This document shows positions 9,427 to 19,297 of a DNA stretch of 64,000 nucleotides, piece after piece. Under the pieces are notes generated by a model. The model ran no database searches. It was not told the origin of the DNA and saw only the letters and a program-made list of their open reading frames with translations. A program made the position numbers and the translations under genes. Position 1 is the first letter of the stretch. Each line of letters opens with the position of its first letter. Source of the stretch: Nocardioides psychrotolerans (GTDB taxonomy: Bacteria; Actinomycetota; Actinomycetes; Propionibacteriales; Nocardioidaceae). The stretch spans positions 62,001 to 126,000 of the forward strand of contig NZ_FOQG01000012.1 in assembly GCF_900113685.1 (NCBI RefSeq), written 5' to 3'.

Positions 9427-10789
9427 CGGCCTGTTCGACACACCGGGGAAGTCGGCGCCCCGCATGGGCGCCGGCTCCCTGGCAGGCAATACGCACTCCT
9501 CCGCGCCGCTGGCGGTGCGGATGCGACCCCGCACGCTCGACGAGCTGGTCGGTCAGGCGCAGCTGAGAGCGCCGGGGTCTCCGCTGCGCCAGCTGATCGA
9601 GGGCGACCAGTCGATGTCGCTGCTGCTCTGGGGCCCTCCTGGCACGGGCAAGACCACGATCGCGGCGATCCTCAGCCAACAGACCGACCGGCGCTTCGTC
9701 GAGGTCTCGGCGGTCTCTGCCGGGGTCAAGGAGGTCCGCGCGGCCATCGACGGCGCGCGTGCCGAGCTGGTCAACGCCGGGCGCGAGACGGTCCTCTTCG
9801 TCGACGAGGTGCACCGCTTCAGCAAGGCCCAGCAGGACGCCCTGCTGCCGGGCGTGGAGAACCGTTGGGTCACCCTGGTCGCCGCGACGACGGAGAACCC
9901 GTTCTTCTCGGTCATCTCCCCGCTCCTCTCACGCAGCCTGCTGCTGCGCCTGGAGTCGCTCACCGACGACGACGTCAGACGGGTGCTCGACGACGCGCTC
10001 GCCGACGAGCGGGGCCTGGGTGGTCGCTTCACGGTGGAGCCCGAGGCGCTCGACCACCTGGTCCGCCTGGCGGGTGGTGACGCGCGCCGCTCGCTGACCT
10101 ACCTCGAGGCCGCGACGGGGGCAGCCGTGGCCCGACAGAGCGACGTCGTCGACCTGTCGGTCGCCGAGACCGCCGTGGACCAGGCCGCCGTCCGCTACGA
10201 CCGCCAGGGTGACCAGCACTACGACGTGACCAGCGCCTTCATCAAGTCGATCCGTGGCTCCGATGCCGACGCCGCCGTGCACTACCTCGCCCGGATGATG
10301 GAGGCCGGCGAGGACCCACGATTCATCGCGCGCCGACTGGTGATCCTGGCCAGCGAGGACATCGGTCTGGCCGACCCGACCGCCCTGACCACGGCGGTCG
10401 CAGCTGCCCAGGCCGTGCAGCTGATCGGGATGCCGGAGGCCAGCTTCAACCTCGCCCACGCGACCATCGCACTGGCCGTGGCCCCCAAGTCCAACGCGGT
10501 GACGCTGGCGATCGGCGCTGCGAGCGCCGACGTACGCGCCGGCAAGATCGGGCCGGTCCCATCGCACCTGCGCGACGCCCACTACGCCGGTGCGAAGCAG
10601 CTCGGACACGGCTCAGGACCTCAAGGCGGCTACAAGTACAGCCACGACGAGCCCTACGGCGTGGCCGAGCAGCAGTACGCCCCCGACGTGGTGCTCGACC
10701 GGGACTACTACCGCCCCACGAGCCTCGGTGCAGAGGCCCAGGTCAAGGAGCGCTGGGAGCGCATCCGACGGCTGATCCGCGGCTCCTGA
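9401..10789 (+). CDS. rarA: Replication-associated recombination protein A (RarA/MgsA AAA+ ATPase)
   Basis: This clamp-loader-like AAA+ ATPase acts at stalled replication forks. The core begins with [13 protein letters not shown], then Walker [10 protein letters not shown] and Walker [10 protein letters not shown], with sensor 1 as AATTENP, followed by the helical lid and the RarA tetramerisation region ([21 protein letters not shown]). The start is uncertain: ATG 9401 gives 462 residues, and TTG 9413 gives MDEPDGLFD, which resembles many actinobacterial RarA N-termini. Both lie inside the end of the upstream ATPase gene in another frame. It is followed by the small envelope genes leading to alaS. 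Confidence 0.94.
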   Translation: MRRRLDEPDGLFDTPGKSAPRMGAGSLAGNTHSSAPLAVRMRPRTLDELVGQAQLRAPGSPLRQLIEGDQSMSLLLWGPPGTGKTTIAAILSQQTDRRFVEVSAVSAGVKEVRAAIDGARAELVNAGRETVLFVDEVHRFSKAQQDALLPGVENRWVTLVAATTENPFFSVISPLLSRSLLLRLESLTDDDVRRVLDDALADERGLGGRFTVEPEALDHLVRLAGGDARRSLTYLEAATGAAVARQSDVVDLSVAETAVDQAAVRYDRQGDQHYDVTSAFIKSIRGSDADAAVHYLARMMEAGEDPRFIARRLVILASEDIGLADPTALTTAVAAAQAVQLIGMPEASFNLAHATIALAVAPKSNAVTLAIGAASADVRAGKIGPVPSHLRDAHYAGAKQLGHGSGPQGGYKYSHDEPYGVAEQQYAPDVVLDRDYYRPTSLGAEAQVKERWERIRRLIRGS

Positions 10790-10810
10790 AAGGCAGGCCC
10801 GGCCCCGCGA

Positions 10811-10827
10811 TAGGGTCGGGCACTGTG
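10811..10827 (+). promoter_or_regulatory. Leaderless-type promoter -10 (TAGGGT) in front of the 10825 gene
   Basis: TAGGGT at 10811-10816 is followed after 8 nt by the GTG start codon at 10825. There is no Shine-Dalgarno sequence, so transcription probably starts at or next to the GTG. Confidence 0.5.
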
Positions 10828-11349
10828 AACGAGGAGTGGACCGTGCAGGCGTGGACCGTGGTGGTCGCGCTCCTCGTGCTGCTCACCCTCACCGTCGGTG
10901 GGATCCTGCTGACGCTCCTGGGACGGCGCCGGGCAGTCGCGGAGCGCGCTGAAGCCCTCGCCGGCACGGCCGCCCTGCAGGAGCGTCTCGACGCCCTCGA
11001 GCGTCGGCTGGCGACGCCTCCCGCGAGTGCCTCGGCCGTCGAGGACCGGAACTACGTCATCACCCGCATCGGCTCCGACGACGAGGAGTCCGATCGGCTC
11101 CCCGCGACCCGCGTCGACGGGCCGCTCTTCGCCGACCTGGTGCTGCGCGAGAGCGTCGTCCAGGCAGCCTCGCTGGTGGCCGGACTGCGCCGCGCGTTGG
11201 CTCCCGAGATCCGCAACCGGATCCGCTTCGAGATGAAGCGCGAGGTCAAGCGGGCCCGCAAGCAGCGGCGCGCCGACCTGCGCGGCGCTCGCCGCGACTG
11301 GGAGGCGCGGCAACGCGCCGGCACGCTCGACGAGGGCTCCGCCGCATGA
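10825..11349 (+). CDS. Membrane-anchored coiled-coil protein of unknown function
   Basis: I do not recognise a named family with certainty. The 174-residue protein has a short N-terminus, one membrane helix at about residues 9-32 (AWTVVVALLVLLTLTVGGIL), then a heptad-like helix to about residue 60 rich in Ala, Glu, Leu and Arg. A middle region reads NYVITRIGSDDEESDRLPAT, and the very basic tail has KREVKRARKQRRADLRGARR. It sits directly before a DUF6167 gene and alaS, the spot where other actinobacteria keep DUF948-type membrane proteins. The basic tail would face the cytoplasm or bind acidic polymers; function unknown. Confidence 0.75.
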   Translation: MNEEWTVQAWTVVVALLVLLTLTVGGILLTLLGRRRAVAERAEALAGTAALQERLDALERRLATPPASASAVEDRNYVITRIGSDDEESDRLPATRVDGPLFADLVLRESVVQAASLVAGLRRALAPEIRNRIRFEMKREVKRARKQRRADLRGARRDWEARQRAGTLDEGSAA

Positions 11350-11660
11350 GCCGCGGCCTCTGGTTCGTCGCCGGGGCCGGGGCCGGGGTCTATGCCATGA
11401 TCCGGGGTCGCCGTGCCGCCGAAGCCCTGACCGTTGACGGCCTGCGTGACCGCGTCGGTGCCGCCGTCGTGGGAGCGCGGATGTTCCGCGACGAGGTGGC
11501 CCAGGGCAAGGCGGAGGCCGAAACCGACTTGCGGCAGCGCACCGGGCTCGGGCCTCATGGGGCACACGAGCTCGGGGTCGCGGCAAGCTCGACCAACCAA
11601 CGAGGCCGCTCGACCCACGAGGTGGACCCACTGCACCAAGACAAGGAAGGCACCAGCTGA
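11346..11660 (+). CDS. DUF6167-type small envelope protein
   Basis: The 104-residue protein starts with MSRGLWFVAGAGAGVYAMIR, a short hydrophobic Gly/Ala-rich segment followed by RGRR, then an amphipathic helix (DGLRDRVGAAVVGARMFRDEV) and a polar tail. This form and its place right before alaS match the DUF6167 family of actinobacteria, whose function is unknown. It overlaps the preceding gene by 4 bp (ATGA) and its stop TGA shares an A with the alaS ATG, so three genes are translationally coupled. Family assignment is from memory of sequence pattern and context. Confidence 0.78.
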   Translation: MSRGLWFVAGAGAGVYAMIRGRRAAEALTVDGLRDRVGAAVVGARMFRDEVAQGKAEAETDLRQRTGLGPHGAHELGVAASSTNQRGRSTHEVDPLHQDKEGTS

Positions 11661-14368
11661 TGGACACCGCGGAGATCCGCCGACGGTTCGTGGCGCACTT
11701 CGAGGCCGCCGGTCACACCGTGGTGCCCTCGGCCTCGCTGCTCGCCGACGACCCCAACCTGCTGTTTGTGCCGGCGGGAATGGTGCCCTTCAAGCCGTTC
11801 TTCCTGGGGCAGGAGACGCCGCCCTACGACCGGGCGACCAGCATCCAGAAGTGCGTGCGCACGCCCGACATCGAGGACGTCGGCAAGACAACGCGTCATG
11901 GCACGTTCTTCGAGATGTGCGGAAACTTCTCCTTCGGCGACTACTTCAAGGAGCGGGCCATCGAGCTGGCGTGGAGCCTGCTCACCAAGCCGGTCGCCGA
12001 GGGCGGTTACGGGTTGGACGAGTCGCGGCTCTACCCCTCCGTCCTCGAGGGCGACGACGAGGCGATCGGTTACTGGATGAAGGTCACCGGCCTGCCCCGG
12101 GAGCGCATCGTCCAGCTCGGCAACAAGGAGAACTACTGGTCGATGGGAGTCCCGGGTCCGGGTGGCCCCTGCTCGGAGATCCTCTACGACCGCGGGCCGG
12201 AGTGGGGCCCGGAGTTCGACGTGGCGACGCTCGGCCCGGACATGCCTTTCGAGCTCGAGGACCGGCTCCTGGAGATCTGGAACCTCGTCTTCATGCAGGA
12301 CGAGCTCTCCGCGGTGCGGTCGAAGGAGGACTTCGACATCGCCGGCTCGTTGCCGAAGAAGAACATCGACACCGGCATGGGCCTGGACCGCGTCGCGCTG
12401 CTGCTCCAGGGCAAGGCGAACATGTACGAGATCGATGTCATGTACCCCGTCATCGCGAAGGCCGAGGAGCTCACCGGCAAGCGCTACGGCGACAACCACG
12501 AGGACGACGTCCGGTTCCGAGTCGTCGCCGACCACGTCCGGTCCTCGATGATGCTCATCGGCGACGGGGTCACGCCGGGCAACGACGGTCGCGGCTACGT
12601 CCTGCGTCGTCTGCTGCGTCGCGCGGTCCGGTCCATGCGCCTGCTCGGGTGCGAGGACCGCGTGCTCCCGGAGCTGATGCCCGTCTCTCGCGACAAGATG
12701 GGGGAGACCTACGCCAACCTCATCTCGGACTGGCCGCGCATCTCGCAGGTGGCCTTCGCCGAGGAGGACGCGTTCCGCAAGACGCTCCAGGCCGGCACCC
12801 AGATCTTCGACCTCGCCGCCACCGACGTGAAGTCGTCCGGTGCCACGATGCTGTCCAGCGAGCGCGCCTTCGCGCTGCACGACACCTTCGGCTTCCCGAT
12901 CGACCTGACGCTCGAGATGGCCTCCGAGGCCGGACTGACGGTGGACGAGGCCGGCTTCCGCGCGCTCATGGTCGAGCAGCGCGAGCGCGCCAAGGCCGAC
13001 GCCCGCTCCAAGAAGGGCCAGCACGCCGACACGACCGTCTACCGCGGGATCCTCGACGCGCACGGCCCCACCGAGTGGCTCGCCTACGAGACCGACCAGA
13101 CCGAGTCCAGCGCCCTGGCGCTGCTGGTCGGCGGCGCTCCTGCGCGCTCGCTCGCCCAGGGTGAGATCGGCGAGCTGGTGCTCGACCGCACCCCGTTCTA
13201 CGCCGAGTCCGGTGGGCAGGTGGCCGACGCCGGCACCATCGTGTTCGACGGCGGCAGCCTCGAGGTGCTCGATGTGCAGCGCCCCGTGCGTGGCCTGGTC
13301 GTGCACCAGGTGCGCGTCGTCGACGGCGAGCTGGTCGCGCCAGGCCCGACCGGCGGACAGGGGTTGCTGCACGCCCGAGTCGACCCCGACTGGCGCGTCG
13401 GCGCCCGCCAGGCCCACTCGGGCACCCACGTGGTGCACGCCGCGCTGCGTGACGTGCTCGGCCCCACCGCGCTGCAGTCCGGCTCCTACAACCGCCCGGG
13501 CTACCTGCGTCTCGACTTCGGCTGGACCACGGGGCTGAGCCCCGAGCAGGTGCGCGACATCGAGCAGGTCTCCAACAACGCCCTGCGTGCCGACTTGCCG
13601 GTCGGCGCCGACTACATGAGCCTCGAGCAGGCCAAGGAGTGGGGTGCGATCGCGCTCTTCGGCGAGACCTATGACAACACCAAGGTGCGTGTCGTCGAGA
13701 TCGGCGGACCGTGGTCGCGCGAGCTCTGTGGCGGCACGCACGTGTCGCACTCCTCGCAGATCGGCACCATCGTCGTCACGGGTGAGGCCTCCGTCGGCTC
13801 CGGCAACCGCCGCATCGAGGCGTTCACCGGTGTCGAGGGCTTCGCCTACCTCGCGCGTGAGCGCGACGTCGTCGGCCAGCTGACCGGGCTGCTCAAGACC
13901 CAGCCCGACGACCTCGTCGGCCGGGTCAGCGACCTGGTGGAGCGCCTGCGCCAGGCCGAGAAGGAGATCGAGAAGGGCCGTGTCGCCCAGCTCCTGGCCG
14001 GTGCCGGCCGGCTCGCCTCGTCGGCAACCCGGGTCGGCGACGTCAGCGTCGTGGCCCAGCGCGCCGACGGAGCCGGCGGGGGAGACGTGCGCACGCTCGC
14101 GCTCGACGTCCGCAGCCGGATGAGCGCCGGCGAGCCCGGCGTCGTGGTGATCATCGGCGGCGTCGAGGGCAAGGTCGCCGTCGTGGCCGCGCTCAACGAC
14201 GAGGCCCGCTCGCGGGGGCTCTCCGCCAACGACCTGGTCCGCGCCGTCGGCACGCTCCTGGGCGGCAAGGGCGGTGGCAAGGACGACGTCGCGCAGGGTG
14301 GCGGCACCGACGCCTCCCGCGTCGACGAGGCCCTTGCCCTCGTCCTCGCCGAGGTGGCCCGCGCCTGA
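11660..14368 (+). CDS. alaS: Alanyl-tRNA synthetase
   Basis: This full-length 902-residue class II enzyme charges tRNA-Ala and edits mischarged Ser/Gly. The catalytic domain begins with [15 protein letters not shown] and contains [14 protein letters not shown] and the motif 3-like GMGLDRVA. The editing domain carries the zinc-ligand pairs HSGTHVVH (about 590) and CGGTH (about 692). The C-terminal oligomerisation domain ends with a Gly-rich GGKGGGKDD segment. The ATG overlaps the upstream stop, and its own stop TGA overlaps the ruvX ATG. I see no T-box leader upstream, as expected for a gene inside an operon. Confidence 0.97.
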   Translation: MDTAEIRRRFVAHFEAAGHTVVPSASLLADDPNLLFVPAGMVPFKPFFLGQETPPYDRATSIQKCVRTPDIEDVGKTTRHGTFFEMCGNFSFGDYFKERAIELAWSLLTKPVAEGGYGLDESRLYPSVLEGDDEAIGYWMKVTGLPRERIVQLGNKENYWSMGVPGPGGPCSEILYDRGPEWGPEFDVATLGPDMPFELEDRLLEIWNLVFMQDELSAVRSKEDFDIAGSLPKKNIDTGMGLDRVALLLQGKANMYEIDVMYPVIAKAEELTGKRYGDNHEDDVRFRVVADHVRSSMMLIGDGVTPGNDGRGYVLRRLLRRAVRSMRLLGCEDRVLPELMPVSRDKMGETYANLISDWPRISQVAFAEEDAFRKTLQAGTQIFDLAATDVKSSGATMLSSERAFALHDTFGFPIDLTLEMASEAGLTVDEAGFRALMVEQRERAKADARSKKGQHADTTVYRGILDAHGPTEWLAYETDQTESSALALLVGGAPARSLAQGEIGELVLDRTPFYAESGGQVADAGTIVFDGGSLEVLDVQRPVRGLVVHQVRVVDGELVAPGPTGGQGLLHARVDPDWRVGARQAHSGTHVVHAALRDVLGPTALQSGSYNRPGYLRLDFGWTTGLSPEQVRDIEQVSNNALRADLPVGADYMSLEQAKEWGAIALFGETYDNTKVRVVEIGGPWSRELCGGTHVSHSSQIGTIVVTGEASVGSGNRRIEAFTGVEGFAYLARERDVVGQLTGLLKTQPDDLVGRVSDLVERLRQAEKEIEKGRVAQLLAGAGRLASSATRVGDVSVVAQRADGAGGGDVRTLALDVRSRMSAGEPGVVVIIGGVEGKVAVVAALNDEARSRGLSANDLVRAVGTLLGGKGGGKDDVAQGGGTDASRVDEALALVLAEVARA

Positions 14369-14829
14369 TGCGCCACGGCGTACGACTCGGCATCGACCCG
14401 GGGGATGCCCGAATCGGGGTCGCCCGCAGCGACCCCACGGGCTTCCTCGCCACCCCCGTCGAGACCGTACGACGAGGCAAGGGCGACCTGCGCCGGCTGC
14501 AGGCCATCCTGGTCGAGGAGGAGGCCGTCGAGGTGGTCGTCGGGCTGCCCCGGTCGCTCTCGGGGCGGGAGGGGCCGGCGGCCGTGAAGGTCCGCCAGTT
14601 CGCGGGCTCCCTGGCGCGCCGGGTCGCGCCCGTGCCGGTGCGGCTGGTCGACGAGCGACTGACCACCGTGTCGGCGGAGGCTATGCTGCGCGACCGTGGC
14701 AAGAAGGGCGTCAAGCGCAGAGCTGTCGTCGACCAGGCCGCCGCCGTACTGATCCTGCAGCATGCACTGGATACCGAACGCGCCACCGGGATGGCGCCGG
14801 GTGAGATCGTGGAGGAGACCCATGAGTGA
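14368..14829 (+). CDS. ruvX: Holliday junction resolvase-like protein RuvX (YqgF)
   Basis: This 153-residue RNase H-fold nuclease family is linked to Holliday-junction resolution and to pre-16S rRNA 5' processing. The N-terminal catalytic motif is [13 protein letters not shown] (first acidic residue at about 10). The middle strand is [19 protein letters not shown] carries the Glu, and the last Asp lies in [14 protein letters not shown]. Length fits the family. It overlaps alaS by one base and mltG by 8 bp, in the usual actinobacterial order alaS-ruvX-mltG-aroE. Confidence 0.95.
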   Translation: MRHGVRLGIDPGDARIGVARSDPTGFLATPVETVRRGKGDLRRLQAILVEEEAVEVVVGLPRSLSGREGPAAVKVRQFAGSLARRVAPVPVRLVDERLTTVSAEAMLRDRGKKGVKRRAVVDQAAAVLILQHALDTERATGMAPGEIVEETHE

Positions 14830-16024
14830 CCCAACGCCGGACCCGGTGCCGGACGAGCACACCGAGCCCCGTGACGACCCCCATGACGACCTCCACGAGG
14901 GCAGCGTCATCCCCGTGTCGGGTGCCGGGGGCTCACGGCGTCGCAGGCGCCGCGGTCGTGGCTGCCTCCCGGTGCTGATCGTGCTGGCCGTCCTCGGCGG
15001 CCTGCTCTACGTGGGCGTGACCAAGGGCGTCGAGGTCATCAAGGACCAGTTCAGCGAGGCCGCGGACTTCGCCGGCCCTGGGAGCGGCAAGGTCAACTTC
15101 GAGGTCGAGCCGGGCGACACCTCCACCGACATCGGCCGCAACCTCAAGGACCAGGGAGTCGTCGCCTCGGTCGACGCCTTCGTGGCCGCTGCCAACGGCG
15201 AGCCCCGCGCAGGCGGGATCCAGGTCGGCTTCTATGCCCTGAAGAAGGAGATGTCGGCCGAGGACGCGCTCCAGGTGCTGGTCGACCCCGCCAACATCAT
15301 CTCCAACGCGATCACGTTCCCCGAGGGCCTGCGCGTGGTCGACATCCTCGACATCTTCGTCGAGAACACCGACTTCAAGCGCCGCGACTTCGAGAAGGTC
15401 CTCGACAACCCGGGCCCGCTCGGTCTGCCGGGCTACGCCGAGGGCAACGCCGAGGGCTACCTCTTCCCCTCGACCTACGGCTTCGGGCCCAACGAGACGC
15501 CCACCTCGATGCTCACCGCGATGGTCGACCGCTGGAAGCAGGCGGCTGACGACGCCGGTCTCGAGGACGCCGCCGCGGCGCTGGACCTGTCACCGCACGA
15601 GCTGATGACGGTCGCCAGCCTCGTCGAGGCGGAGGGTCGTGGCGACGACATGCCGAAGATCTCCCGCGTCATCTACAACCGGCTCGACGACGTCGACGGT
15701 CCGACGATCGGTCGCCTCCAGATCGACGCGACGGTCAACTACGCGCTGGGTCGCGAGCTCGTGGCGATCCCGACCCTCGACGACCTCGAGGTCGACTCGC
15801 CCTACAACACCTATGCCAACGCCGGATTGCCGCCCGGGCCGATCGAGGCACCCGGAGACGCCGCCATCCAGGCGGCCAGCAACCCGGCCGACGGCGACTG
15901 GTTGTTCTACGTGACGGTCAACCTCGAGACGGGCGAGACCAAGTTCACCGAGAGCTACGACGAGTTCCTGGCGTTCAAGGACCAGCTGCGCGACTACTGC
16001 GCCACCCAGTCCGACCGCTGCTGA
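14822..16024 (+). CDS. mltG: Endolytic murein transglycosylase MltG (YceG-like)
   Basis: This membrane-anchored lytic transglycosylase cleaves nascent peptidoglycan glycan strands and sets their length. The ATG at 14822, behind GAGGAGACC, gives 400 residues. There is an acidic cytoplasmic N-terminus (about 1-35), a basic RRRRRRGRG patch, one membrane helix (about 47-66), a LysM-like domain with [16 protein letters not shown], and the catalytic domain. The catalytic Glu lies in [12 protein letters not shown], followed by the conserved VIYNRL and [10 protein letters not shown] blocks. The tail contains [10 protein letters not shown], also conserved. It overlaps ruvX by 8 bp. Confidence 0.96.
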   Translation: MSDPTPDPVPDEHTEPRDDPHDDLHEGSVIPVSGAGGSRRRRRRGRGCLPVLIVLAVLGGLLYVGVTKGVEVIKDQFSEAADFAGPGSGKVNFEVEPGDTSTDIGRNLKDQGVVASVDAFVAAANGEPRAGGIQVGFYALKKEMSAEDALQVLVDPANIISNAITFPEGLRVVDILDIFVENTDFKRRDFEKVLDNPGPLGLPGYAEGNAEGYLFPSTYGFGPNETPTSMLTAMVDRWKQAADDAGLEDAAAALDLSPHELMTVASLVEAEGRGDDMPKISRVIYNRLDDVDGPTIGRLQIDATVNYALGRELVAIPTLDDLEVDSPYNTYANAGLPPGPIEAPGDAAIQAASNPADGDWLFYVTVNLETGETKFTESYDEFLAFKDQLRDYCATQSDRC

Positions 16025-16037
16025 TGAGGTGCCCGGC

Positions 16038-16850
16038 GTGAGGTGCGCCGTCCTGGGCGACCCCATCGCGCACTCGCTGTCGCCGGTGCTGCACCGGGCC
16101 GGCTATGCGGCGGTCGGGCTCGACTGGACCTACGACGCCGTCCGGGTGCCGGCGGGGGGACTGCGCGACTTCATCGCTTCCCTGGACGGCACCTGGCGCG
16201 GGCTCTCCCTGACGATGCCGCTGAAGCGCGAGGCCATGGCGCTCGTCGACGAGGTCACCTCGCGCGGGAGGCTCGTCGGCGCGGTCAACACGCTGCTGCT
16301 CGTCGACGGGAGGGTCGTGGCCACCAATACCGACCTCACCGGTGCCGCCGCCGCCGTCCACGAGAGGTACGACGGGCCCGTCCGCTCGGCGAGCATCCTC
16401 GGCGCGGGTGCCACGGCAGCGTCGACGGGGCTGGCGCTGTGCGACCTCGGCGCCACCACGATCACCCTCCTGGCGCGCTCTCCCGAGCGGGCCCGGGAGA
16501 CAGTCGAGGCGATCGGTCGACATCCCTCGCGTCCGACCGTCGACGTCGGCTCTCTCGACGACGTCCCGACCGGTGACGTGCTGGTCAGCACGGTGCCGGC
16601 TGGTGCGCAGACGCCCGCGCTGGTCGCGCGGTGCTCGGGGGTCCCGGTCGTGTTCGAGGTCCTCTACGACCCGTGGCCGACGCCGCTCGCTGCCGGCGTC
16701 GAGCGGGACGGACGGGTGCTGGTCAGCGGGCTCGACCTGCTGGTCCACCAGGCGGCGCACCAGTTCGAGATCTTCACCGACCGGGAGGCCCCGCTCGCAG
16801 TGATGCGCGCCGCCGGTGAGGCCGCGCTGGCCGAGCGGCGTCCCGCGTGA
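16038..16850 (+). CDS. aroE: Shikimate dehydrogenase
   Basis: This enzyme reduces 3-dehydroshikimate to shikimate with NADPH. The GTG at 16038, 8 bp after GAGG, gives 270 residues; an in-frame GTG at 16029 would add three residues. The substrate domain has GDPIAHSLSPVLHRAGY and the catalytic Lys in SLTMPLK, where the usual Asn-Val of NVT.P.K is Ser-Leu. The nucleotide-binding loop is LGAGATAASTGLAL and the catalytic Asp lies in NTDLTGA. It heads the shikimate cluster, which runs with short overlaps to aroQ. Confidence 0.94.
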   Translation: MRCAVLGDPIAHSLSPVLHRAGYAAVGLDWTYDAVRVPAGGLRDFIASLDGTWRGLSLTMPLKREAMALVDEVTSRGRLVGAVNTLLLVDGRVVATNTDLTGAAAAVHERYDGPVRSASILGAGATAASTGLALCDLGATTITLLARSPERARETVEAIGRHPSRPTVDVGSLDDVPTGDVLVSTVPAGAQTPALVARCSGVPVVFEVLYDPWPTPLAAGVERDGRVLVSGLDLLVHQAAHQFEIFTDREAPLAVMRAAGEAALAERRPA

Positions 16851-17569
16851 GCGACGACCTGGCCGGCCTGCTGGTCGGTCTCGTGCTCTGCGGCCTCACC
16901 GGGCTGTTCGTCCCGCGCCTGATCGCCCGCGTGCCCGAGCCGGAGGACGACCCTGACCTCGACCCGCCCAAGGAGACCTATGTGGCGATCGCCGCGTTGC
17001 CCGGTCTCACCTGGAAGGGCGCGCTCGCCTCGGCGCTCGCCGGTGCGTTGGTCGGCACCGAGGTCGGGCTCGCCTGGCCGCTGCTCTTCCTGCTGCCGCT
17101 GGTGCCCGTCGGAGTCGCGCTGACGGTCATCGACTGGCGGACCATGCTGCTGCCCACGCGCATCGTCGCGCCGTCGTACGTCCTGGTCATGGCGCTGGTC
17201 CTCCTCGCCGCGGCGCTGAGCGGTGACACCGACGACCTGGTCCGGGCCGGGTGGGGCTGGCTGGTCTACGGCGGGTCCTTCTTCGTGCTGTGGTTCATCC
17301 ACCCGCGCGGCCTGGGCTACGGCGACGTCAGGCTCGCGGGCGTCCTCGGCATCGCGCTGGGCTACCTCGGCTGGGGCGAGCTGCTGGTCGGTCTCTACGC
17401 CGGGTTCCTGCTCGGCGGCGTCGGCGGGGGACTGCTCTCGCTGCTGCGGATCGTGGAGCGCCGGGCCTTCCCGTTCGGACCGTTCATGCTCGTCGGCGCC
17501 CTGGTGGGCGTCGTCGGGGGAGCCCCGCTCCTGGACGCCGCCTTCGGTGGGAGTCTCGTCGGGGGATGA
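16847..17569 (+). CDS. Prepilin peptidase, A24 aspartyl protease family (peptidase domain only)
   Basis: This polytopic membrane protease of 240 residues cleaves type IV prepilin-like leader peptides. The two catalytic aspartates are visible in [12 protein letters not shown] (about 93) and GYGDVRLAG (about 153), embedded among six to seven hydrophobic helices. The N-terminal methyltransferase zinc domain of full-length PilD is absent, which is common in actinobacteria. It overlaps aroE by 4 bp and precedes aroC. No pilin gene lies in this window, so its substrates (Flp/Tad or type IV pilins) must be elsewhere. Confidence 0.88.
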   Translation: MSDDLAGLLVGLVLCGLTGLFVPRLIARVPEPEDDPDLDPPKETYVAIAALPGLTWKGALASALAGALVGTEVGLAWPLLFLLPLVPVGVALTVIDWRTMLLPTRIVAPSYVLVMALVLLAAALSGDTDDLVRAGWGWLVYGGSFFVLWFIHPRGLGYGDVRLAGVLGIALGYLGWGELLVGLYAGFLLGGVGGGLLSLLRIVERRAFPFGPFMLVGALVGVVGGAPLLDAAFGGSLVGG

Positions 17570-17597
17570 CCGGCGTGACGTCCGCGGGGGTCAGTGG

Positions 17598-17612
17598 AAG
17601 ACTGAGCCCATG
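17598..17612 (+). promoter_or_regulatory. Possible leaderless-type -10 (AAGACT) for aroC
   Basis: AAGACT at 17598-17603 lies 6 nt before the aroC ATG at 17610 in the 40-bp gap after the prepilin peptidase gene. It differs from TAnnnT at the first base and no ribosome site is visible, so an internal leaderless promoter is possible but weak. Confidence 0.3.
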
Positions 17613-18788
17613 TTGCGTTGGCTCACTGCGGGCGAGTCCCACGGCCCGTCCCTGGTCGCGATCCTCGAAGGCCTGCCCGCTCACGTGCGGGTGACCACCG
17701 AGGACATCGGCGACTCCCTGGCCCGTCGACGCCTCGGCTACGGCCGCGGCGCCCGGATGAAGTTCGAGCGGGACGAGGTCACCATCACCGGTGGCGTCCG
17801 GCACGGGCTCACCCAGGGTGGTCCGGTCGCGCTGCAGGTGGGCAACACCGAGTGGCCCAAGTGGGAGAAGGTCATGGCGGCCGACCCCGTGGACGCCGAC
17901 GAGCTCGAGTCCCTGGCGCGCAACGCCCCGCTGACCCGGCCGCGTCCCGGTCACGCCGACCTGGTCGGCATGCAGAAATATGACTTCACCGACTCCCGCC
18001 CGATCCTCGAGCGCGCCTCGGCCCGGGAGACCGCGGCCCGCGTGGCGCTGGGTCGCGTGGCCAGCAACTTCCTCGAGCAGGCCGTGGGCGCCCGGATCGT
18101 CTCCCACGTCATCGAGCTCGGCGGCGTCCGCGCCCCCGACGGCCTGTGGCCCGATGCCGACGACCTCGAGCGGCTCGACGCCGACGAGGTCCGCTGCCTC
18201 GACCCCGACACCTCCGCCGCGATGGTGGCCGCGATCGACCAGGCCCACAAGGACGGCGACACCCTCGGCGGCGTCGTCGAGGTCGTCGTGCACGGCCTCC
18301 CGCCGGGCCTCGGCTCCCACGTGCACTGGGACCGCCGCCTCGACTCGCGCCTGGCCGGCGCTCTGATGGGCATCCAGGCGATCAAGGGCGTCGAGGTGGG
18401 CGACGGCTTCGCGCTCGCCGCGACCCCTGGGTCGCTCGCCCACGACGAGATCGTCCCCACCGACGAGGGCATCCGCCGCACGTCGGACCGCTCCGGCGGC
18501 ACCGAAGGCGGCATGACCACGGGGGAGGTGCTGCGCGTGCGCGCCGCGATGAAGCCGATCGCGACCGTCCCGCGCGCCCTGCGCACCGTCGACGTGAGCA
18601 CCGGCGAGGCGACGGTGGCGCACCACCAGCGCTCCGACGTCTGTGCCGTGCCCGCGGCCGGGATCGTCGCCGAGGCGATGGTCGCGCTCGTCCTGGCTGA
18701 CGCCGTCGTCGAGAAGTTCGGCGGCGACTCCGTGCAGGAGACCAAGCGCAACGTCGACAGCTACCTCGCTGCCTTGAGGTACCGATGA
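17610..18788 (+). CDS. aroC: Chorismate synthase
   Basis: This FMN-dependent enzyme converts EPSP to chorismate, the last common step of aromatic synthesis. It has 392 residues from the ATG at 17610. Family signatures are present in order: [19 protein letters not shown] at the N-terminus, [39 protein letters not shown], and [15 protein letters not shown] in the phosphate-binding region. The C-terminal [10 protein letters not shown] block is also present. Its stop overlaps the aroK ATG by 4 bp. Confidence 0.97.
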   Translation: MLRWLTAGESHGPSLVAILEGLPAHVRVTTEDIGDSLARRRLGYGRGARMKFERDEVTITGGVRHGLTQGGPVALQVGNTEWPKWEKVMAADPVDADELESLARNAPLTRPRPGHADLVGMQKYDFTDSRPILERASARETAARVALGRVASNFLEQAVGARIVSHVIELGGVRAPDGLWPDADDLERLDADEVRCLDPDTSAAMVAAIDQAHKDGDTLGGVVEVVVHGLPPGLGSHVHWDRRLDSRLAGALMGIQAIKGVEVGDGFALAATPGSLAHDEIVPTDEGIRRTSDRSGGTEGGMTTGEVLRVRAAMKPIATVPRALRTVDVSTGEATVAHHQRSDVCAVPAAGIVAEAMVALVLADAVVEKFGGDSVQETKRNVDSYLAALRYR

Positions 18789-19297
18789 CGCTCGCTGTGA
18801 TCGTCGGCCCCATGGGCGCCGGCAAGTCGACCGTGGGAGCCCTGCTCGCGGAGTCCCTGGGCGTCCTCGCGCGCGACAGCGACACCGACGTCGAGCGCAT
18901 CGAGGGTCGCTCGATCTCCGACATCTTCGTCGACTCCGGTGAGCAGCACTTCCGGGTCCTGGAGAAGGCTGCGGTCGCCGACGCGCTCGCCAGCCACGAC
19001 GGTGTGCTGTCGCTGGGCGGGGGTGCCGTGCTCGACCCCGACACCCAGGCGCTGCTCGCCGGCCACCGCGTCGTGTTCCTCCGCGTCGGTCTCTCCGAGG
19101 CGGTGAAGCGCGTGGGTCTCGGCACCGGCCGCCCACTGCTCCTCGGCAACGTCCGCGCCCGCATCAAGGCCGTGCTCGACGAGCGGGCCCCCGTCTACGA
19201 GTCGCTCGCCGACTTCACCGTCGACACCGACGGTCGCACCCCGGCGGAGATCGCCGACGAGGTGCGCCAGGCCCTCGAGCAGGTGGCCCGGCCGTGA
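18785..19297 (+). CDS. aroK: Shikimate kinase
   Basis: This 170-residue P-loop kinase phosphorylates shikimate at the 3-hydroxyl. Walker A is [11 protein letters not shown] (about 8-18), the shikimate-binding Asp region is [19 protein letters not shown], and the second substrate loop is SLGGGAVLD. The lid carries GTGRPLL. It is placed between aroC and aroB with 4-bp overlaps on both sides. Confidence 0.96.
   Translation: MTLAVIVGPMGAGKSTVGALLAESLGVLARDSDTDVERIEGRSISDIFVDSGEQHFRVLEKAAVADALASHDGVLSLGGGAVLDPDTQALLAGHRVVFLRVGLSEAVKRVGLGTGRPLLLGNVRARIKAVLDERAPVYESLADFTVDTDGRTPAEIADEVRQALEQVARP

Noticed and set aside
11500..11660. T-box leader for alaS
   Set aside because: The region upstream of alaS is coding (DUF6167 gene), and no AGGGUGGNACCGCG-type sequence is visible.
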